From Methylomarinum sp. (GTDB taxonomy: Bacteria > Pseudomonadota > Gammaproteobacteria > Methylococcales > Methylomonadaceae), in contig WTAG01000443.1 in assembly GCA_013139755.1 (NCBI GenBank), positions 1 through 5,324 on the forward strand: a stretch of DNA of 5,324 bases, given 5' to 3'. Of this stretch, positions 5,167-5,324 are shown in pieces (the first letter of the stretch is position 1; each line of letters starts with the position of its first letter). The notes below the pieces were generated by a model that did no database searches, had not been told where the DNA came from, and saw nothing but the letters and a program-made list of their open reading frames with translations. A program made the position numbers and the translations under genes.

Positions 5167-5324
5167 TCAGATAATTGCAATCATCATGCTATATACAAAG
5201 GCTGCACATAAAGCAGCACAAGGCAGTGTCAATATCCAAGAAAGCAGAATAGAGCCTATCATCCCTTTATGAGCATGACCATTAGCAACCCCAATTCCAA
5301 ATAATGAGCCAATAGAGACATGTG
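5167..5324 (-). CDS. C-terminus of a PiT-family inorganic phosphate permease (5' part beyond window)
   Basis: The last 51 residues of a membrane carrier run in from the right edge and end at TGA (5169-5167). They begin HVSIGSLFGIGVANG, followed by KGMIGSILLSWILTLP and a final hydrophobic helix (AALCAAFVYSMMIAII). This combination, THVS-x-GS-x-FGIG then a SW-x-LTLP segment and a C-terminal helix, is the end of the second PiT repeat in low-affinity phosphate/cation symporters. Such carriers import phosphate as a metal-phosphate complex and often admit arsenate. About seven-eighths of the protein is out of view, so integrity and subfamily cannot be judged. No obvious terminator hairpin follows the stop. 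Confidence 0.8.
   Translation of the reverse strand, partial: HVSIGSLFGIGVANGHAHKGMIGSILLSWILTLPCAALCAAFVYSMMIAII

Overview
The window holds a compact, entirely minus-strand locus: a complete-looking arsenosugar (organoarsenical) biosynthesis gene set, an ECF-type sigma factor with a small zinc-finger anti-sigma partner, and two flanking genes (a secreted DUF547 protein and the tail of a PiT-type phosphate transporter). Moderate-to-low GC, tight gene packing, the protein families present and a REP-like palindrome built on GATGGGCA/TGCCCATC all fit a gammaproteobacterium, perhaps a methanotroph- or Thiotrichales-like lineage. The taxonomic call is an impression; no 16S or other marker is in the window.

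Layout in transcription order (right to left): the PiT permease C-terminus (5324-5167, partial); a DUF547 protein with a signal peptide (5100-4357); an ECF sigma factor (4270-3710); a zf-HC2 anti-sigma-like protein (3698-3432); a 157-bp intergenic region with a 75-bp nested palindrome and a candidate promoter (3431-3275); then ArsM (3274-2228), a TIGR04283-type family 2 glycosyltransferase (2228-1542), a TIGR04282/DUF2064-type transferase (1545-859) and the radical SAM enzyme ArsS (837 to the left edge, C-terminus missing).

How the genes may work together: ArsM methylates trivalent arsenic using SAM. ArsS is known from cyanobacterial homologues to join a 5'-deoxyadenosyl group to dimethylarsenic, giving the nucleoside precursor of arsenosugars. 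The two transferases are the family members that recur beside ArsS and probably process or decorate the sugar; their exact reactions are not established. ArsM and the two transferases are joined by 1-bp and 4-bp overlaps (TAATG, ATGA), and ArsS follows after 21 bp, so the four form one operon. The sigma/anti-sigma pair directly upstream is the likely regulator, although no sigma-specific promoter motif could be recognised. The neighbouring phosphate permease is of interest because such carriers can admit arsenate.

Two genes need start sites inside longer open frames: ArsM starts at 3274 (good Shine-Dalgarno), not in the palindrome at 3400, and the family 2 glycosyltransferase starts at 2228, not 2282. 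No tRNA, rRNA, CRISPR array, insertion sequence or plus-strand gene was seen, and no gene-free stretch exceeds 300 bases.
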